The position numbers were made by a program, and so were the translations under genes. Positions 63,149-64,000 of a stretch of 64,000 bases of DNA are shown here, piece after piece. Under the pieces are notes generated by a model. The model saw only the letters and a list, made by a program, of their open reading frames with translations. It was not told the origin of the DNA and ran no database searches. The stretch covers positions 1-64,000 of the forward strand of contig JAIVFI010000012.1 of NCBI GenBank assembly GCA_025558095.1, written 5' to 3'. Positions within the stretch are counted from its first letter, which is position 1, and the number at the start of each line of letters is the position of its first letter. The stretch is from Hyaloraphidium curvatum. Taxonomy: Eukaryota; Monoblepharomycota; Hyaloraphidiomycetes; Hyaloraphidiales; Hyaloraphidiaceae.

Positions 63149-63982
63149 ATGCCCTCCGATCCCGCTGCCCCGGACGCCTACTCGGCCCTCTTCTCCCACC
63201 TCTCCTCGCTCGGTGCCACGGGCCTCGACCGCGTGCGCGTGGAGGACCGCGGGCCGCCGCGCGGGCGGGGGCTTTTTGCCGCGGCGCCGATACCCGGCGG
63301 GTCGCGCGTGCTGTCGGTGCCATTGCACGCGTGCGTGCGCGTCGAACTGGCGGGCGATGTGCTGGGACAGGACGTCGTTGAGAAATTCGACGCGTTGCGG
63401 GGGCCGGGAGCAACGTCGGGAGCGTTTGCGGGGCTTGGCGAGGCGGACGGCGCGGCGCTGCTCGCGCTGCTCCTCGTCCGGGCGCGCGGCGAACTGCTGG
63501 ACGGCGAGTCGCACCTCGCGGACGACTCCGCGGATGCCGGCGAACAGGATTCCCGATCCCGGGCCCGCGCGCTGCTCCGACACTACCTCCCCACTCTGCC
63601 CCCAGAAGTCCAAGGCGGCTTCCCCACCTCCCCCCCCGCCCGCGCCCTCACCGCCTCCCTCGCCGCGCGCCTCCTCCCCCTGCTTCCCCCCTCCCCCTCG
63701 CACACCCCGGACCGCTTCCTCTGGGCCTACTCGTGCGTGCTTTCCCGCTCAATGACCTTTGCCCTGCCCGACGGGAGCCAGCTCCTGTTGATGGTGCCGG
63801 CGGCGGACATGGCGAACCACCACCCGTCGCCGGCGGACGCGAGGTACCACCTGTATGCGACGGAGGAGAGGGAGGTCAGCTTGTATGCGAGGTGGGAGCT
63901 GGAGCCGGGGGAGGAGGTGACGATCAACTATGGCAGGGGGGTGGGCGAGGGCACGCTGCACTACGGCTTCGTCGTGCGCTAG
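63149..63982 (+). CDS. SET-domain protein, SETD3/SETD6/Rubisco-LSMT-like
   Basis: 277 residues. GRGLFAAAPIPGGSRVLSVP is the N-terminal SET segment; the insert carries WAYSCVLSRSMTF; the core SAM/lysine-site blocks are MVPAADMANHH (equivalent to the D-x-x-NH motif) and EVTINYG. This order is typical of the SETD3/6 and plant Rubisco-LSMT branch, protein lysine or histidine methyltransferases. The usual C-terminal substrate-binding helical domain is missing: the frame stops at 63982, just before the window edge. Either the protein is short or a further exon lies outside. Confidence 0.75.
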   Translation: MPSDPAAPDAYSALFSHLSSLGATGLDRVRVEDRGPPRGRGLFAAAPIPGGSRVLSVPLHACVRVELAGDVLGQDVVEKFDALRGPGATSGAFAGLGEADGAALLALLLVRARGELLDGESHLADDSADAGEQDSRSRARALLRHYLPTLPPEVQGGFPTSPPARALTASLAARLLPLLPPSPSHTPDRFLWAYSCVLSRSMTFALPDGSQLLLMVPAADMANHHPSPADARYHLYATEEREVSLYARWELEPGEEVTINYGRGVGEGTLHYGFVVR

Positions 63983-64000
63983 CCATGTACCGGGCTAATC

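Noticed and set aside
1-64000. CRISPR arrays, bacterial operons, ribosome binding sites, tRNA or rRNA genes
   Set aside because: None found. Intron-rich genes show a eukaryotic nuclear sequence; the only tandem repeat array is the 57-bp minisatellite without spacers.

Overview
The window is GC-rich nuclear DNA of a eukaryote, most likely a fungus and possibly an early-diverging (chytrid-like) one. The evidence is a fungal/animal-type GT3 glycogen synthase, a Crz1-like C2H2 regulator, a ferric reductase, GPI- and PTS1-type targeting signals, and dozens of short introns (mostly 50-75 nt) whose phases could be solved exactly. Genes are packed on both strands with short gaps. No rRNA, tRNA, CRISPR array or operon structure was found.

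Layout. 1-4 kb: edge of a short-chain dehydrogenase, then two tandem copies of a seven-TM family not recognised as described. 4-6.2 kb: a divergent pair of secreted Cys-rich paralogues and a stand-alone bL12 C-terminal-domain protein. 6.4-9.5 kb: nine-exon glycogen synthase. 10-16.6 kb: four-TM protein with a zinc-finger-like tail, a low-complexity protein, a tandem thioredoxin-fold protein, a NeuD-like acetyltransferase. 17-22.6 kb: GPI-anchored FAD oxidase, ICMT-like methyltransferase, hotdog thioesterase, SAM methyltransferase. 22.7-30.2 kb: an acidic protein, a single-chain biotin-dependent carboxylase and an MFS transporter. 30.6-33.9 kb: an ankyrin-like protein head-to-head with a 5'-truncated Fanzor (eukaryotic TnpB-like) nuclease gene. 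34-37.8 kb: nitronate monooxygenase and a second FAD oxidase. 38-48.2 kb: C2H2 factor, insulysin-type peptidase, ferric reductase, small two-TM protein, Baeyer-Villiger-type monooxygenase. 48.4-53.5 kb: an unidentified 536-residue protein, a second flavin monooxygenase, a CCR4-type phosphodiesterase. 53.7-64 kb: small hypotheticals, two more copies of the seven-TM family, a PhzF-like gene with a frame break, a GT90 glycosyltransferase, a 57-bp minisatellite, a GNAT acetyltransferase and a SET-domain protein.

Most promising items: (i) the four-member seven-TM family, with a C-x-C-x(2-4)-C motif in a predicted cytosolic loop, two conserved outer-face cysteines and a topology like gustatory-receptor-like 7TM channels; (ii) the Fanzor gene, spliceable in frame across five introns but lacking RuvC-I; (iii) a one-polypeptide BC-BCCP-CT carboxylase. 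Several products end in peroxisomal PTS1 tripeptides (thioesterase AKL, insulysin AKL, nitronate monooxygenase AKM), which suggests a peroxisomal link to the oxidative genes. Gene models were built by eye from splice signals, phase agreement and remembered family motifs. No alignment or database search was run.
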